From Anas platyrhynchos (lineage: Eukaryota > Chordata > Aves > Anseriformes > Anatidae): a DNA stretch of 64,000 nucleotides. Shown here one piece after another: positions 1 through 13,416 of the stretch; positions within the stretch are counted from its first letter, which is position 1; each line of letters begins with the position of its first letter. The translations under genes and the position numbers were made by a program. Under the pieces are notes generated by a model that worked only from the letters and a program-made list of their open reading frames with translations, did not search any database and had not been told where the DNA came from. Location: assembly GCF_047663525.1 (NCBI RefSeq), contig NC_092587.1, positions 46,770,501 through 46,834,500 on the forward strand, in the 5' to 3' direction.

Positions 1-66
1 AAAGTTTCAAAACATGAAACAAATGAAAAATATTCCAATGCTCACATGTTTTGAAATATTCTTAAA

Positions 67-146
67 ATAGGATCAGGCGTTAATTAAGGCACCGAGACAG
101 TTGTTAATAGGATCAGGCATTAATTAAAGCACATAGACAGTTGTTA
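67..146. repeat. Two-copy 40-bp tandem repeat
   Basis: Positions 67-106 and 107-146 are the same 40-bp unit, starting ATAGGATCAGGC and ending GACAGTTGTTA. They differ at four positions, two of them adjacent. It is a local duplication with no evident function. Confidence 0.9.
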
Positions 147-3100
147 TGTGTAGGAAGGTGTGCGTTCACACATGTATATGACAGCGGGGGCAGGCATTAT
201 GTTCCCCTCCTCTGTGGACTACCTCCTCCATACCTGGATCTGGCCAGGAAGGTACAATAGACACATGCACGCACACACACACGGCCCCCAAGTCCTGCCA
301 AAGCTAAATCCCGAAGGCTACAGAAAAGAGTTGCCAGACGAATGAGGGTGGAGAGCTGCTTTTCCTTGCCCCAGACAGGAAGGCCCCACAGCAAGGCCTG
401 AGGTGATCCTCATGGATGGATGGCCTGCCCCAGGGCCATCGCAGCGGTGCCAGTGTCACCCTCTGCATTTCCAGGACTGGGCAAGCCAACTATGACTCTG
501 TCCTCACCTCTTCCCCTCCTGTCAGCAACCAAGGCTGGGCTGAGCAAGGGGAGGGACCCCCCTGCCAAGGAACCCAGCTTTGCCCCAGCCCAGCCTGGTG
601 GGCAGGCCCCCAGGTGTCCATGGTGGGGGACACCAAGCTCCTCTTGTGACGTGACTTGGCCCTTCCAACCTTACCTCCAGCACTGTCCGGGGAGGGAAAT
701 TCCACCATATGGAGAAAACATAATTAGCTTTCCAGCATGTTTCCAGATGTCCATTATTTTCCTCTTTTCTTTACATGAGAGCTTTCAGAGAGATACCTCA
801 AGTTTTGGAAAGTCAGCTGTCACCCAGAACTTGCTTGTACTTAGCCCCATGCAGGTGAAGCTGCCCAAGAAGCATGACAACTATCATAAATTAATGCCTT
901 ACACTTCCTCTCCTATCCCCTGTGTCTATGTAGTCAATTTAAAACGCAGGCTCCTCACTGTAGGAACTTCCTTTTGCTTAAGCATTTGTACCACGTCTAA
1001 GGGAGCAGGACGCTGCTGGCATCCTGTCACATCTTGCAAGAGGTGGATTTACGTGGCTGCTTCCTCACACGTGGAGCAGCATCTTCTGCTTCCGCAGGGC
1101 TGTGCTGCAGCTCCCCACCTGTCCCCGTCCACCCATGAGCCCGCTATCCAGACACAGCAGTGATACACCAGCATTTTGGGATCCAAATGGAGGGAGGTAG
1201 TGCCCACAGCACATCCTGGATGAAGCACAAGCAGAGGGAGACCTGGCACCCCTCTTCCAGGATCTACTGTCAGCTGCCCACTGCTGGTATCTGGCTGGCT
1301 CACACATTCAGACATCATCTCATGCAGAAAATCCACTGTCAGCATCTGAGGCTCTTTAGCCCTGTTCTGATACAGATACAGATACAGGTGAAAACTCATC
1401 TTGCATGAGACATCACCACCCTTCATGGGTATGTGAGCATGCACCCATTCAAATACACAAATACAATGAAAAAAAATAATATATATATATATGAAGCATA
1501 AACCATTTTTCAAGACCATGTCTGTATTTCTTGTAAATCCTCAAACTCCCACCGGATTCAGCTGGAATTCAGCAAGCACAAAAAGTACACATTGTGTAGG
1601 AGATGTTTCTGTGCTTTTATTACTGCGTGATGGTCTCATGTGAGGCAGCTGTTGGCTCTTCACTGTCAGTGTTTAGGCGGTAACAGAAAGGAAGCAAAAC
1701 AAAATGTGGCCTAAAACCCTGGAAACACACAAGCAGATATTAACAGCTGGGATGGAAGAGAACCATTTTTTCTAAGCCCACGCTGAGATTTTAAGGTCTT
1801 TGCTTCTTCCACAGAGGGAACGCTGGGTGAAAGGCACTGCAACCACCAGAGGATATATTTGAACTATTTGGAAGTCATGAGAAGTTGGTATGAAAAACTG
1901 TGTATCTAATTGCTGCAAGTTGGAGAGCTAAAACTTTCCAAAGGTGTTTTTTGTTGTTGGGTTTTCCATCTAATGCAGACTCTTTCTCCCTGACTCAAAA
2001 TACTCATTTAGGCATGCATGAAGAGTATGAAAGTCGAGTGAACACGCTGCAAGCATAGCACCAAGTCTCCAGTGGTTCATTCTGGGGGATGACATCTACA
2101 CCAACAGCAGATCTCACTGTCTGATGGGGACTTTCTGCCTGACCCTGCTCTGGTGAGGGGCAAGGGGAGCTGGAGGCCCCCATCACACTGCGATCCACAC
2201 CACATGACAAATGCACTGTTGTGTTGCCTCCCTCTTCTGTACCATTCTCTTACACACCTATCTTACATTCCAAAACTGGGCATCACGATCAGCAACCATG
2301 CAAACCACTGTTCTGCAGTCAGGGAAATTACAGAAAAGTTCACTTTTACAGTTGGTTATCAGAAAGAAACTGCTTTTACGACAACACCGCTATTATTTTA
2401 TGTGCTGCTTTCACATTCTGTTTTTTGTTTCCTTTCTCTGTAATTTACTCAGCAGGAGAGAAGCATATAAATTTCCTGTGCATGCTCTGAGCATTTTTGC
2501 CCTCAAGAGATCAGATCAGCATGCAGTGAGCGGGGGCTCTGCAGAATTGACACAGGAGCGGCAAAATCAGCACTGCAATCTGTAGGAAGCAAGGAAGCAA
2601 TGAAATTGCATTAAGTTGTTACGGGTGTAATTTAGGAAATCTCTCGTTGTCACATACCTTGGAAAATAACAACCACAAGACCCACAATAAGTAAGAGTGA
2701 TAGCAGCAGTATATAATGGCATGTTTACAATTCAAGTTCAAAAAAAAAAAAAAAAAAAAAAAGGAAAAAAAAGCTTAAAAAGTCTTTTATTGTTTCCCAG
2801 GGCTGGTTTCTTGCAACTTGAAATAAAGTACTGGAGCAATGTAGTGTTCTCTTGGGGTTAATGTTACATTAATCAGAACTGACAAGCATGAAAATCATTC
2901 TTTGTTGTCTTTAAATTGCTAATTTAAGATTGAAATCTAAAACGCTTGAGCACTGATCGTTAACACAGACAATCTTCTCTCCAATGGGCCGCTACACAAT
3001 TGTTTTACAGTTGGTTGAGAAAACAAATGCAAAGTCTGTAACTAAATCCTAATGTATCATTTAAGTGTTTCCATTCAAAGACATTCTTTGACTAAACTTC

Positions 3101-3787
3101 ACCGAATTGTACTACAGTTTAATTTAGAAGCAGCATTTGCACAGGCATTTACATCTGAAGGCAGAAATACTGTCATTGTGTCACGCAGTGTGGTGGCAGC
3201 AATAATTTCCCCAAATCCAGATTTTTTTTTGTTTGTTTCCATTTACAGATATATTTTATTGAGCTCATTCTCTGCTGACTTACCAAGCAAAGGCTGAGAT
3301 ACTCAGGAACAAACAAAATATTTTAAATGCTTACTTAAATTAAAAAGAACAAAAAAAAAAAAAAAAAAAAAAAAAAAACCAACAAACAAAATTATTAAAT
3401 TATACAGACCAAATTCAGTGCAATAAGGACAGGCACAAAATAAAATATAGGGGAACAAAGCACTCTTAAATGTGTGGATAAAAAACATAATACCTAGTAG
3501 CAAAACAAATGGGATACCAGGTTAATGGAATTACTGATTGTGTTGGGGGCCAGATAAAGCCCAGTTTGAAATGTGTGAATCTTTACAGGTTCAGGTCTCC
3601 TCTCAGCCCCCATGAAGGCCGTGGATGTATGCACTCAGAGATAAGCTGACGTTCAATCTTCAGCTTGGCTAAAGCTAAAACAAGCTCTGTGACCTAAAAC
3701 CATTTTTTTCACCACAAAACCCACCAGCAGATCTCATCTGGTGTGGCCCCACGCAATAAGGAAGGAAGGGGGGCGCCATTTTGGCAG

Positions 3788-3871
3788 AGGGAAGGCTTGG
3801 GAGAAAGAAGGCCGGGGAGAAGAAGGCCAGGGAGAAGAAGTCTGGAGGGAAGGAAGGCTGTGGGGAAGAAG
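3788..3871. repeat. Degenerate 15-16 bp purine-rich tandem repeat
   Basis: About five imperfect copies of a unit close to GGGGAGAAGAAGGCCA lie head to tail. The array keeps several frames open and gives Lys/Glu/Gly-rich shadow translations, which I do not regard as protein. Confidence 0.75.
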
Positions 3872-6800
3872 GCAAGCTGTGCCCTCATTCCTGCCCCCGA
3901 GGAGCAGGGGAGGCAGGAGCTGTGGCACCCAGCTGCCATTTATCACGGCTGAGCACTCTGCCTTTCTCAGCAATTCCAGTGAAGCGGGGCTGAAGTGCGC
4001 TTACTGCATCCATTGAGCTCGATGGGAGATCCGCAGCAAATCCCGGGGCAGGACTTGCCTCACAAAAGATGCGTTGAGACACAAGCACTGTCATGCAGAA
4101 CAAGCTCTTAGAGCAGAAGAAAAGGGCTCAGCATTTGGCCAAGGAGTGGGGTCATGCACCAGGAGTGCTTTGTGCACGGGGGAGGACCGGGTATGGCTCC
4201 CCAGGCTCACACCCAGCAGAGCCCTGGAGCACTGGGTTCAAAGGACAGGAAAATGCAGAGATTGTGCACAAGGACACTTTGGGCACCCAGCTACCAAGTA
4301 CAAAGGTGCTCATGGGCAGTGCCTGCACCAGGGGGCACTTCTCTTTCCTTCTTATCGACAGAGTAGGCGCACAAAACTGCCCTTGGATGTAGAGGGAATC
4401 TGAGAAGCATTCCTTTCTTCATTCAATCAAAAATCATTAAGAAAATTGTGCATGGTTAGCCTGAAGGCAAGTCCAACACAAGCATAACAAAATATCCATC
4501 ATGTCTCATGCTCCTTCACAGCCCCATTGTGTATGGCACTAGGGCAGACCCCAGAAGTGCAGATCAAGAAAATATTGACAAGTGTGTTGTCACACTGGAT
4601 TCAGAGTTGTAGGGAACTACTCCTGAGTTTGAAAACCAAACCAACCAACCAAACAAACAAACATAATCACCATACAGATGTCCTGACAAGGAGCAGTAGC
4701 AAGATTTGATTGGCACATTTTTGTCCTGTTAAATCCCATCTCTCAAGATTTCCTACATGTGTTTATTTGCTTTGTATGGAAGAGCAACAGGAAGAGGATC
4801 TGTTTGAGCATCTTTAGTAACAGTATTTGCAGTGCAGCTGAGACTCAGAAGCTGACCACCTGCACAGAGACAGAAAATCAAATGCATAATAATGAAAAGG
4901 AACCTCGGTCTCAGAGTCAAAAACTACAGCACTTGCCTGAACAACCGTTTGTTAAAGTTCTGCTTTTATTTCAAACTATTTAAAAATGAGAAATTATAGG
5001 GGGGAAAGAATCTAAACTTTTATTAAGCATTTAGGTGCATTTAACATTGTCAATAGGCCTCAAGAGCCCTGCACCCAAATAATTGCTTAATGTTAAACAA
5101 TTTCAGGCGCGGGGATGAATTTGTCCTCCTTCACCTGGACAAACCAATGTGAAGAAGCAAAGGGAAGTCAAAGGTGATGAAGAGAAGAATCAGCATATCA
5201 TTAACGTTATCAATAAAATATTTTCCTGAAATTAGTTTTAGAATGAGTATTTTCTGTTTTCTTGATTCTTAAGCAGAAAACTGTAGAAATTATGGGAAAA
5301 GTATCCTAATGCCATGTTTACACATTTATCGACTGACTAGCAGAATTTTTGGTTTTGCTTTTAAACCTGGAGATCATTTAGAGACTCAGCAATCCTCCCA
5401 GACATTCATCCCATTTAAGAAAAATATGTATTTGCAAAATGCATCTTCTACTTTTGGACCTAACCCAAGTTCAGTGGGGTGAGTAGGGGTGGGAACCAGT
5501 GCACAGGGCAGATACCCACATTTAAGTACCCCCCCCCCTCAACTATGGGCAGGACTCGGTTGCCTAAGCATAAAGCACCCATTCTTACTCAGGGAGCTGG
5601 GCTGGGGACACTGATTCATTTAAGTAACCATCAGCTGCCTGCTTAGAGTTTGCCTGAAGAGATCTCCAGTTCATCTGTCCTGTCAGCCAGTGCCATCTGA
5701 GGGGCTCTCGGCCATCCCATCTTGTCCCCAGCCACTGCTCCAGAGGGGCACCACAGTCCTGCAGGTCCTGTGCCAGACTGGCCAGCCCTGGCTGAATGCC
5801 TCGTACATCAGAAGTACCTCAGATGTAGCTGGTTCAAGCCCCATTGACCCTGATGGGAATTAAAACACCCAGCTTGTATGGATGTGTGCATTTTCATCTC
5901 AAACTCAGCTGCAGCCCAAGTTTCACAGATGCTGGAGAAAATCCTGTGTTATCCTCAGGGTCTCACACACACAGAATTCCTCTCTGAGCCCTGAATCTGT
6001 TTATACACAACTTAAAGCATTTTGTTTGTATTGCGGAATATTGCAACACAACAAACGCCCAGTGATGAAGGTAAGTACGCAAATATTCCCAAACTGTGTA
6101 AATATTGGTACATGTATGTATCAAGCTTTTAGATGAGCTCACCAAGATTCCCCTTTCCATGTACAGTTTTAAAATGCTCCCATTGTTTTAGAGAAAAAAA
6201 AAAAAAAAAAAGAAAGAAAAAAAAAAGATTCCTATTTATCATCTAGAGCTGAACTGGAAACCATCAGGCTGCTCATATCAGTCTATGTAATTTCATGATT
6301 TATTATCCCTCCCCTTGTCCCATCTATTTTCTGTGCCTCAGATGTGCAATTAACTCCATACCATCAGTCCCATCTGTTTATGTCTGCACGGGACATGTCT
6401 GTACTGTCATAAAAGTGAAAGAACAAATTTCCTGATGACCAATATTCCTTAACTATTGCCTCACACTTCAGGGAAGATGACAGGCTCTCCAGGAGCAGAA
6501 ATGTCACATAGGGGCTTCTAGAACTCAGAACAGTCCCAGGGCAAGTAGTGCTGGTCCCAGTGGCCTCCCTGAGGCTTGCACTGATACTGATTTGCATTAC
6601 TGTGCAAACCAGTATTGGTGTTCATATCAACAAGAGCAAAAGGTCGCTCCATATTTGTTTAAAGTTAACTTTTTGTTTAAAGCTCACTTTTCATTTCATT
6701 TAAAATTTCTGGGCATTTATAGAAGTTCAGATGCTTCATTCAGAATAGCATCTTATGATGTCTTTGTCTGTCAGGTGGACTAAGCAAATATTTTTCTGTA

Positions 6801-7512
6801 AGTGCACACAGTGTGTGTGTATATATGCATATATAAACATAATGTTAAGGGACATTTAAAAATACATTAAAGTCTCTGCAGTATTAGAAAGGTTTAAGCA
6901 CACACTGTGTGTGGAAGTGGTGTTCTCCCCTCCAGAGAATGTTTTTACATTTAAAAGGAAGACATGAGGTTACATTACTTTTAAGGATTTATTACATTTA
7001 TTTGCTTCTTGACAATATCACATATATCTGGCATCCATTTTCATAAATACCCAATGAATTTAAAATTAAATTACTTTTGGGAAATCAATTTCTGGCTGTC
7101 TCAATAAATCACAAGAAATCTAGCTATAATGTCTGGATGGTAAAAAGTCTTGTATACGTCCCTGAGGATCAGGCATTCTCTTATCAGCCTTGAATGTTTT
7201 TAATGTGGCCATTACCTTAGCAGAATAAATGCATGACTGTAAGAAAGGCTAAAGGAAGGTCAAAAAAATTAATTGGGATGTCACTAAAGGCATACATGAA
7301 CCAGGACAGATCTGGCAAGAGCAGCATATAGCAATTTGGTGATTTACCTGTTTGGCTGGAGCCAAATCCCAATCCCAAATCAATACCTTGCAGTGGATTA
7401 GCCAACATGCAGGAAGAGAGATTGAGGTCCCTGCCCCAATAAGGGTATGAACTGTGCTTAATGAGAATCAGCTTAAGTGTTGTCAAATTAACATGGGGAA
7501 CTGATGGGGAGG

Positions 7513-7541
7513 AAAAAAAAAAAAAAGAGAGAGAGAGAGAG
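7513..7541. repeat. A-run followed by (GA)n microsatellite
   Basis: A run of A is followed by about eight GA dinucleotides and then an A/G-rich stretch. It is a simple sequence repeat with no gene association. Confidence 0.85.
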
Positions 7542-9047
7542 AAAAGGAAAGAAAAATAAAGGAGGAACTTGATTTTCTCTTCATCTGTTCTATGTAAAAT
7601 CAGATACTGCAGAGATAACGGGCACAGCAAATCTGTTATCAGTAGAATGGAGTTTTGGAAGATATGCACTGTCTGGTGGAGGGGAAAGGGGTAACACTGT
7701 GCACTGGGGACAGTGATAGGTTGCCAGGATATAAAAATCAGCCTAAATGAAAATGAATTTCTGAGGGATTCTTTGAGGGACTTTGGGAATGGCCAGGCCT
7801 TGGGTTGTGTCTGACTGAGTTAACCCTTGGCCCTGTGGTGGGCTTAACATCCATGTTGTGGAGCCACCATGTTCTGCTCTCCCTGCTGGCCTTCCTGTGA
7901 GCATTTGAGGACCAAAGCCCCCATCAGACACCCATGGAAAATGGGGCTTGGGATGTCCCAAAGTGCCCCAGGCCTCACCCCGAGCTCACCACCTGAGCAG
8001 TGTGCTGGGGTGTGGGGCTGAGGGGCTTGGATGGAGGCAGCCTGGGGGTCACAGTGGGATGGTGATCGGGTCCGTGCCAACACCACTTAGCCGACAGACA
8101 GACATGCAGGCAGGGCTGGACAGAGATATCACGTGAGAGAGGCACTGGTGATGCATCACTGTGGGAGAGCTGGTTTCCCAGCTAGGACTGAAGGAAGCAA
8201 CTCTACTGATAAAGATGTGGGTAGTGACTTGACAAAAATACACATGGTAGCTATTTGGAAATAGTGAAAGTTGTCTTAAAAACACCCAAGGATGTGCAAA
8301 TACATCCACCGTGCAGTTGATTTTCATGTTTTGAGTAAGGAAACATCATTCCTCACATTAGAGGCTAGAAACGCATTGAAATCACGAGTGAGAAGCTCGG
8401 CGAGTTTACTTTTTCATCCCCTGTGGGCTTCTGAGCGCACCACAACAAAGTGACCCTGAAGGAAAACTGAGCTGTGCTGTTCAGCTGCATCCTGCTGCCT
8501 GCGCCCCGTGGCCGCCCTGCAAGCAGCAAGGGCCAAGCCCCAAAACTGGAGGGGAGCGGAGGCAGCCGGGGCCAAGATATTTCACCACAGGTTTTACACC
8601 AAAGCGCATTTTCCATGACGACACGAGCAGAAGCGCGGAGGCAGACGCACGGAGCCTTGCTGCTGTGAAAAGACCCTGCTGGACGCGGGGGGCTCAGGAG
8701 AGGGCTTTTGGTGCTCGTGGCCACGACTTAAAACCCCCTGGGGGCTCGTGGGACACCATGCTCACCCTGAGCCCACCCTGAAGCCCCCTGTAACATCTTT
8801 TTGGGGCACATTCACACAAAGCACGAGCGAACCCGTGTGCGTATAGGCATAGAGCAGCCCAGCGAGGTTTCGCCGAGAGTTTATTCAGCCCTCCCCACAC
8901 CCCGGGGCTCGCTCCCGCGGGCTGCCACCCGCCCCACAGCCCCGAAGCCCGGCGGGGCGGAGCGGAGCGGGGATCCCCGCGGGGCGGGAGGGAGGGACGG
9001 AGGGAGGGGAGCGGGGGGCGGCCGCGGCCCGGCGCTGACGTCGCCGA

Positions 9048-9074
9048 GGGGCCGGGGCCGGGGCCGGGGCCGGG
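9048..9074 (+). repeat. (GGGGCC)4 hexanucleotide tract
   Basis: Four perfect GGGGCC units run from 9,048 to 9,071 and are followed by GGG. The G-runs on the + strand could form a G-quadruplex. The tract sits about 25 bp upstream of the TISU ATG, so it is promoter or extreme 5'-UTR sequence. Confidence 0.9.
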
Positions 9075-9094
9075 CGGCTGCGGCTCGGGGCGCG

Positions 9095-9106
9095 CAAGAT
9101 GGCGGC
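9095..9106 (+). promoter_or_regulatory. Perfect TISU / YY1 element with ATG at 9,099
   Basis: CAAGATGGCGGC matches the TISU consensus SAASATGGCGGC at every position. TISU is known to act both as a YY1 site just downstream of the start of transcription and as an initiation context in very short 5' leaders. The open frame begins M-A-A-A-A-G-D and meets a plausible donor (GACGG before GTGCGTGAGG) at 9,121/9,122, leaving phase 2. It is probably the start of an upstream ORF in the USP44 transcript. Confidence 0.6.
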
Positions 9107-9121
9107 AGCGGCGGGTGACGG

Positions 9122-12100
9122 GTGCGTGAGGGGCGGTGGGCACGGGGCGAGGAGCCGGGGGGGAACCGGGGGGCGGGCGGCGCTGCCCCGGGGAGCGGGG
9201 GGCACAGGCGGAGCTGTCAGCGGGAAGCGGCGGGGGCGCGGAGTTTATTCTAGGAGCGGAGCGGGGAGCGCGGCTGGTGCTGCCGGAGCGGGGCATGGGG
9301 CGCGGAGCTGCGGTGAGGGCTGGGGGCGAGCTGCAGGGCTCGGGGGGTCACCGGGGGCGGTGTGTGGTGGGGTGATTGGGGAGAAAGGGCTGTGCGGGGC
9401 GAGCAGGGCGGCTGGCTTCAGGCTCGTATCGTGCTGGGTACCTACAGCTTTCGGTTCGGGAGCTGCCCGTGTGTGCTCGCCGTGCAGGTGGGAAGCGGGT
9501 ATGAGCACGGCGAAAATCGAGGGTAACCTGCCCCCGAGTGAGGGACAGGGACACACACACACACACAGACACCCGAGCATCCACCCATGCTTGTGCACAC
9601 ATCAGTAAAACTACCTACTGGAGTCTAGCGCTTGAGATCCTGCTCGATTTTTTCCTTATGCAACTAATTACAAGAGTAGTGACTTAAAAAAAAAGATATT
9701 TTGTTTCTATCTGAGTTATAATTCTCAGTTTAACAGCTGTGAGAGTGAATCTCTTGTTTATGCGTAGCTCAAATGGAAGAAAAACATCCATAGTCCTGGC
9801 TTCTGATTTTATTATATTTTTTTCGAGTACTTTTTCAGCTAATAAGTTACCCCGCAGTTTATTTTGCCAGCCATCGTGCAGTAAAACCAGCTAAAGAAAT
9901 AACCGTGTCTCAGCCTTATCGGCGTGCTTCGGTGAAAATAAATGCCATGCTCCGGACACATTCAGTGCTGGTGGGACTTTGGCGCAAGGAGACTTTTGTA
10001 TACCCGTATTTTCCCAGGCAGCTCGCTCCTTTCAGCCCGCTGCTCTGTGTGTTGGTGCTTGTTATCTTGCTTACTGCCTCTGCTCGGGTCTGTGCTAAGA
10101 GCACAGGGGGGCTTGATCTCTGGAGTGCTGGTCAATTAATTCACAATTTCTTTGTGTGTGTGCAGAGAACTGAGCCTCGGGAGAGAAGAATGCACAAGCT
10201 GGTGCTGAATAACTTTCTTTAGAGAATTTTAATAGTGTAGCATTTGCTTGAACTGTTTTACCCCAGCTGCGGTTTTCTACTAGGTGTAGCAATCAAGATC
10301 CAGTATTTTTTATATTTCAACCATTATCTGTTACTTCTATCCTATTTTTTTTTCCTCAACCTATTCTATTTTGCAAGTTACTTGTTGTAAGTTAGTAAAT
10401 TTTCCCGCTTGATTTAGTGTTCTAGTGCTCCACATCTTAAAACATTCATGCCGTCGGTGTGCTGCCCGATGTTGAGCTGAAGTTTTCCCGGTCTCGATTT
10501 GGCACTATTAGCTTTTTTTGTGGTCTTTTTCAGATACTTGTGTCTCTGACCAAACTGTGCATTTTGCTTTCTTTCCATGTTCTTCAAAGAAACTGCCTTC
10601 TCCCATGCCAGGCTGGTTCCTCCCCCTCCTCCCGGCTCCTTTCTCCGTGCCTCGGCGGAGGTGGGAAGATGTCGTGCTGGCTTCGCTGCTGGCGGGGGGC
10701 AAGGGCTTTGGGGCTTTTCTCTTCGAGGCGTCAGTCGGTCTTGCGCTTTCGTAGAATCCTGTTGCTTTCGCATTAAGAGCTTGGTTGCACAACCCTGGTT
10801 TACGCAGTGTTCATCCTGAAATCAGCAGGCTGCTTCTGTCCCCAGTCCAATACGTGCTGAAGTTCAGCCATGTGAGTAGTATCACTCTCGATGCTGTTTT
10901 TTTTTTTTTTTTCAAACAGGGGAAAAAAATTACAATATAATACTACAAAAAAAAGGAAAATAAGGTATGGAGTGTCTTTAAATGTAAGAAAATGGGAAAG
11001 GGTTGATCTGTCAGACTCGCGGAGTGACGGTATTGCTGTATCCGACAGCCCTGTGGGAATTCAGTTTGGTTGCCTTCTGGGAAGCACTGCTACTAATATG
11101 TTTTGCAGGAGGATCTGTCTTGGTTAGCCTGAAAACATATGGATGAATCTTGTCTCTCCGAGTTCTGTCAACCATTTTTAATCATTGCAGCAGACTTTAT
11201 GTAAGAATTTCTTTAGTATTCCAGGAGGATTTAGCATACATGCCAACTCTGAGATTTATGTAAGTTCCTCATATTACGGACATCAGTGTTAGAGAAGCTC
11301 AGCTTTGTTGGGGTAAAGCTGTGGGAGAAGACATGGGATAAAATTAGTGGCCTTATTTACAAAAACAGGATTAAGTAGAAACGTAGTATGGACATTTGTA
11401 AAAGAATCTCATTAGCAGCCTGTGAATAGACTGCCTTTTAGAAGGAATGAATGTTGTGGACGCTGGCAAGCTGAAAACCTTCAGCAGCTATTATTTTTGT
11501 GGTCTGTTGACCGTGGCACTCAAGAGATCTTGACCTCCCGTAGTACGCCCGGGTTGGTGCTTAGCCTGGGAAGTACTGGCTGGGTACACAGAGGCCACAG
11601 CGCCTGAAATTCTTCCCTGCAGTTAGTACGGACTGGAAACAGCTCTGAAATAAATTGAATGGAAATGACGAATGTGTAAAACCGTGTGCACTTCGCTAGT
11701 TTCACTGGAGCTGGCTCAACCTTTTCTGTATGACGAGTAATGACACAAGGCGTGCAGGGCCGGGTGCTGGTTTTGTGCTCAGGGTTGTGGGAGCTCTTCG
11801 TTAACTGTATCAGAACATCTTAAAAGACGTTGGCCACAGGACAGTTAACCAATCCAAGTCGTTTTTCGTTAAATCTTTTAATGATAAATTTCATCCAGTT
11901 ACCAGAGGAAAAATGAAGCTACTTTCCTATCCAGCTGCTGCTTTTTCACCTGCTTGCCTTCCTTAGTAGGCATGTCGTCAGATGCTAGGATTCCCCCAGT
12001 ATAGTGCCTTCTCTATCATGGACATTTTCCTAACTCAGTTAACCTGTTCTTGTGCATTTCAGGACTTTAGCAGTGGAGAAATACTAACGTATTGAAGGAT

Positions 12101-13416
12101 GATAGCTGGATTTAGAGACCTTTGGATTCTATACAGAGCTGGCTAAATCACTTAATTTTTTTGTAGCTTGGCTTATTCATCTGTGAAGCCTCGAGTCCTG
12201 GATGTTGTACAGCCTAGGCAAGGTCCACAGTATGTATTTGTAATGGCAAAACTTAGGTCTCGCTTGGTGTAACCTGCGTGTTTCACAAGCGCTTGGTCCT
12301 CCTCAGGTGAAGCAACTGTTTCATCTGGAAAGTACTGCGCATGATGTGATGGGTGCTGTGTGCTATGCAGCCTTCCTAGTCAGTGACATCGTGGGCACAA
12401 AGGCTCCAGATCAAACATAATCGCTTCCTGACACATCATCTGTCTCCAGATGATATATCTCAAACCAGATTGTAAGGTCGAAAGAAAGATGGCAAAAACA
12501 AAGACTGAATCACTGTCTCTTTAAGTCTGTTAGTCAGAGCCTGCTTGTTTGGTTTGGGTAAATGCACCTTACAGGAGAGAGCAAATACAGCAGCTTTGAA
12601 CAAATAAATGCTGCCAGATATACTTATAAAAGGATATAAGCCAGGGTAAGCCAAATGTTGTATTTTTTTTTTGAAGACGTGTATTAGAAAAATGTTCAAA
12701 CTGCTATTTTTTAAGTAAGGTTTTCAGCAAATTGAGCTAGATATCTAATGGTATTTCTTTCTTGTGAAGAAATCAAAGTCTGTTTTTCCCTGTCACCCTC
12801 ATTTTTTTTCTTTTTTTTTTTCTCCCCAGTGCTGCTAGGATAACATGTTAAAGTACACATATCTGGAAATATGTTATTGTAGAAAGCACTGGTACAATGG
12901 GCTTGCTTGAGCACAAAGGTGCAGTGATTTAATTAAGGGTGTGGCTTAATTAAGGGTTTGAGTTATACGAAGTCTCATTTGTCTAAACTGGTCATACTGT
13001 GTAAACATAATAAATTGAAGTGAACGTTGCACTCCTGCACCTGCGTGCTTAGGGATGTAATTAATAGGAACATTTTAAATTGTGTTTCTATCCAAATTCT
13101 AAAACAGTGTATTTTAACTTGATCAGTGCTTCTTTGGGGGGAAAAATCAAACAAACAAAAACCAAAAGAGGCCAGCATGCTTCAGTCCTGGGCCAGAAAG
13201 TACTGAAAATATGAACTAAATAGTCTGAATGTCAGGCTGATGATGGTAACGCTGAGTGTGGCTCCAGGGAACTGCCTGCCATTATGCATTTGGTGGGACT
13301 TGGTTGGATGAAGATTGTGGTCCTGACCTCAGGTAGCAGTGAGGTATACTGACAGCCATCAAAGTGATACAGCTGGGTATTTGTGCACTGTAACTTAAAA
13401 CTCTTTTTTTTTTTAG
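9122..13416 (+). other. Probable 5'-UTR intron of USP44
   Basis: This stretch joins the CpG island to the acceptor in front of the first coding exon. The acceptor is a long T tract ending TTTTAG at 13,416, with a second possible AG at 13,422. No coding exon is recognised inside, only poly-T and poly-A runs (10,892-10,912 and around 12,800-12,823). Additional untranslated exons cannot be ruled out. Confidence 0.45.

Larger units (their letters stand above)
1..8880. other. Intergenic region upstream of USP44
   Basis: I see no exon of a known family on either strand. By human synteny the neighbour on this side should be NTN4, but no netrin-type or laminin EGF-type reading frame is visible, so its coding end lies outside the window. 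Contents are homopolymer runs (A about 2,739-2,761 and 3,351-3,378; A/G-rich 6,190-6,226; C run about 5,529-5,538), a GA run near 7,513-7,541, a short AT run near 1,478-1,491 and the tandem repeats listed separately. The open frames here are short or compositionally driven. Confidence 0.6.
8880..9400 (+). promoter_or_regulatory. USP44: CpG-island promoter, probable USP44 promoter
   Basis: The stretch is very GC- and CpG-rich, unlike the flanking DNA. It contains a CRE-like TGACGTCG at 9,036-9,043, four GGGGCC hexamers at 9,048-9,071 and a YY1/TISU motif at 9,095-9,106. There is no TATA box. USP44 is the first + strand gene downstream, with its start codon 4.4 kb away, so this is inferred to be its promoter and non-coding first exon. 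A minus-strand transcript cannot be excluded. Confidence 0.6.

Noticed and set aside
1049-1519. 156-codon minus-strand frame
   Set aside because: No recognisable domain; its start region is simple AT-rich sequence.
3675-4103. Cluster of overlapping frames at 3.7-4.1 kb
   Set aside because: Kept open by the purine-rich tandem repeat; different frames give unrelated repetitive peptides.
8694-9608. Open frames of up to 200 codons on both strands over the USP44 CpG island
   Set aside because: Pro/Gly/Arg-rich translations typical of GC-rich non-coding DNA. Only the short frame from the TISU ATG to 9,121 is kept as a candidate uORF.
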